DNA from: Velocimicrobium porci
Lineage (GTDB): Bacteria > Bacillota > Clostridia > Lachnospirales > Lachnospiraceae
Direction: 5' to 3'
NCBI RefSeq assembly: GCF_009696045.1
Contig: NZ_VUMT01000004.1
Location: 98,884 to 162,883, forward strand
DNA: 64,000 nt
The translations under genes were made by a program, and so were the position numbers. The stretch's first letter is position 1; the number at the start of each line of letters is the position of its first letter. Below, piece after piece: positions 63,874 to 64,000 of the stretch. The notes under the pieces were generated by a model. The model saw only the letters and a list, made by a program, of their open reading frames with translations, did not search any database and was not told the origin of the DNA.

Positions 63874-64000
63874 TGGTCCTATGTCAAGAAAAAGTACAAG
63901 TTAAACGTGAACTTTTCACCTCAATATTCTGTCTTATGCCGCATTTATTTCCAAGTGTCTTAATTTTATCCAATATTTCTTTTCATACTCATTAGGTGAT
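63874..64000 (-). mobile_element. End of an IS3-like insertion sequence
   Basis: Homology to the other Hint copies ends at 63873. The foreign DNA begins with TG (TGGTCCTATGTCAAGAAAAA), as expected for an IS3-family end. On the minus strand a frame enters from beyond the window and reads SPNEYEKKYWIKLRHLEINA to a TAA at 63934-63936, which looks like the C-terminus of an IS3-family OrfB transposase (xSPxEYE). Family identity is by motif only. The rest lies outside the window. Confidence 0.65.

Noticed and set aside
1..64000. CRISPR array
   Set aside because: The only regularly spaced repeats are the 33-bp-phased TACCGCT blocks; their conserved core is about 7 bp, far shorter than a CRISPR repeat, and no cas genes are present.

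Overview
The window is low-GC DNA from a Gram-positive, spore-forming, anaerobic gut-type Clostridia. A Lachnospiraceae-like host is the best guess. This rests on a SigK-type sporulation sigma factor, a SpoVB/MurJ-like flippase, NfnAB, an iron-dependent alcohol dehydrogenase, DUF975, DUF5688 and DUF5057 proteins, AGGAGG ribosome binding sites and a chromosomal type IV pilus cluster. No species can be fixed from sequence alone.

Layout. 0-3 kb: end of a flippase gene and a chemoreceptor. 3-16 kb: a carbohydrate locus with two ABC permeases, a solute-binding lipoprotein, then GH130, GH38, GH3 and GH20 enzymes, facing a divergent LacI regulator; the enzyme set suggests uptake and depolymerisation of mannose/GlcNAc-containing (N-glycan-like) oligosaccharides. 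16-19 kb: an M20 amidohydrolase, then a small island with gene remnants and a type III toxin-antitoxin system, made of a repeat RNA with covarying pseudoknots, a terminator and a ToxN/CptN-like toxin. 19-29 kb: housekeeping genes (metA, ligA, rluF-like, tRNA-Arg(CCG)), a GGDEF-EAL protein, a CYTH protein and membrane proteins. 29-45.6 kb: a type IV pilus cluster (PilB, PilT, PilC, pilin, PilD, a PilM-PilN fusion, PilO-like, four prepilin-like proteins and a 1366-residue DUF5057 protein). 45.7-45.9 kb: a candidate orphan small RNA with a perfect consensus promoter. 46-50 kb: NfnAB and an alcohol dehydrogenase with a Rex-like operator. 50-54 kb: a ModABC-like oxyanion transporter with a DUF364 protein and a Crp/Fnr regulator. 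54-56.3 kb: sigK with an unusual leader hairpin, then a pentapeptide-repeat protein and a companion.

56.4-64 kb is a polymorphic-toxin array, the most unusual part. One intact gene has a pre-toxin N-terminus, a Hint domain and a YwqJ-like deaminase tip, followed by a SUKH-3 immunity gene. Around it are extra Hint copies: one orphan with a different tip and putative immunity gene, one decayed fragment, and one with a nuclease-like tip and SUKH-1 immunity gene, cut by an IS element. The Hint copies are almost identical and diverge exactly after the same Ser-Lys-Gly-Gly. Two carry an upstream truncated serine-recombinase-like ORF, in a direct repeat offset by exactly 2000 bp. The spacers hold blocks of TACCGCT-type motifs with a 33-bp period. 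Together these suggest an array whose toxin tips are exchanged by recombination through the Hint segment.
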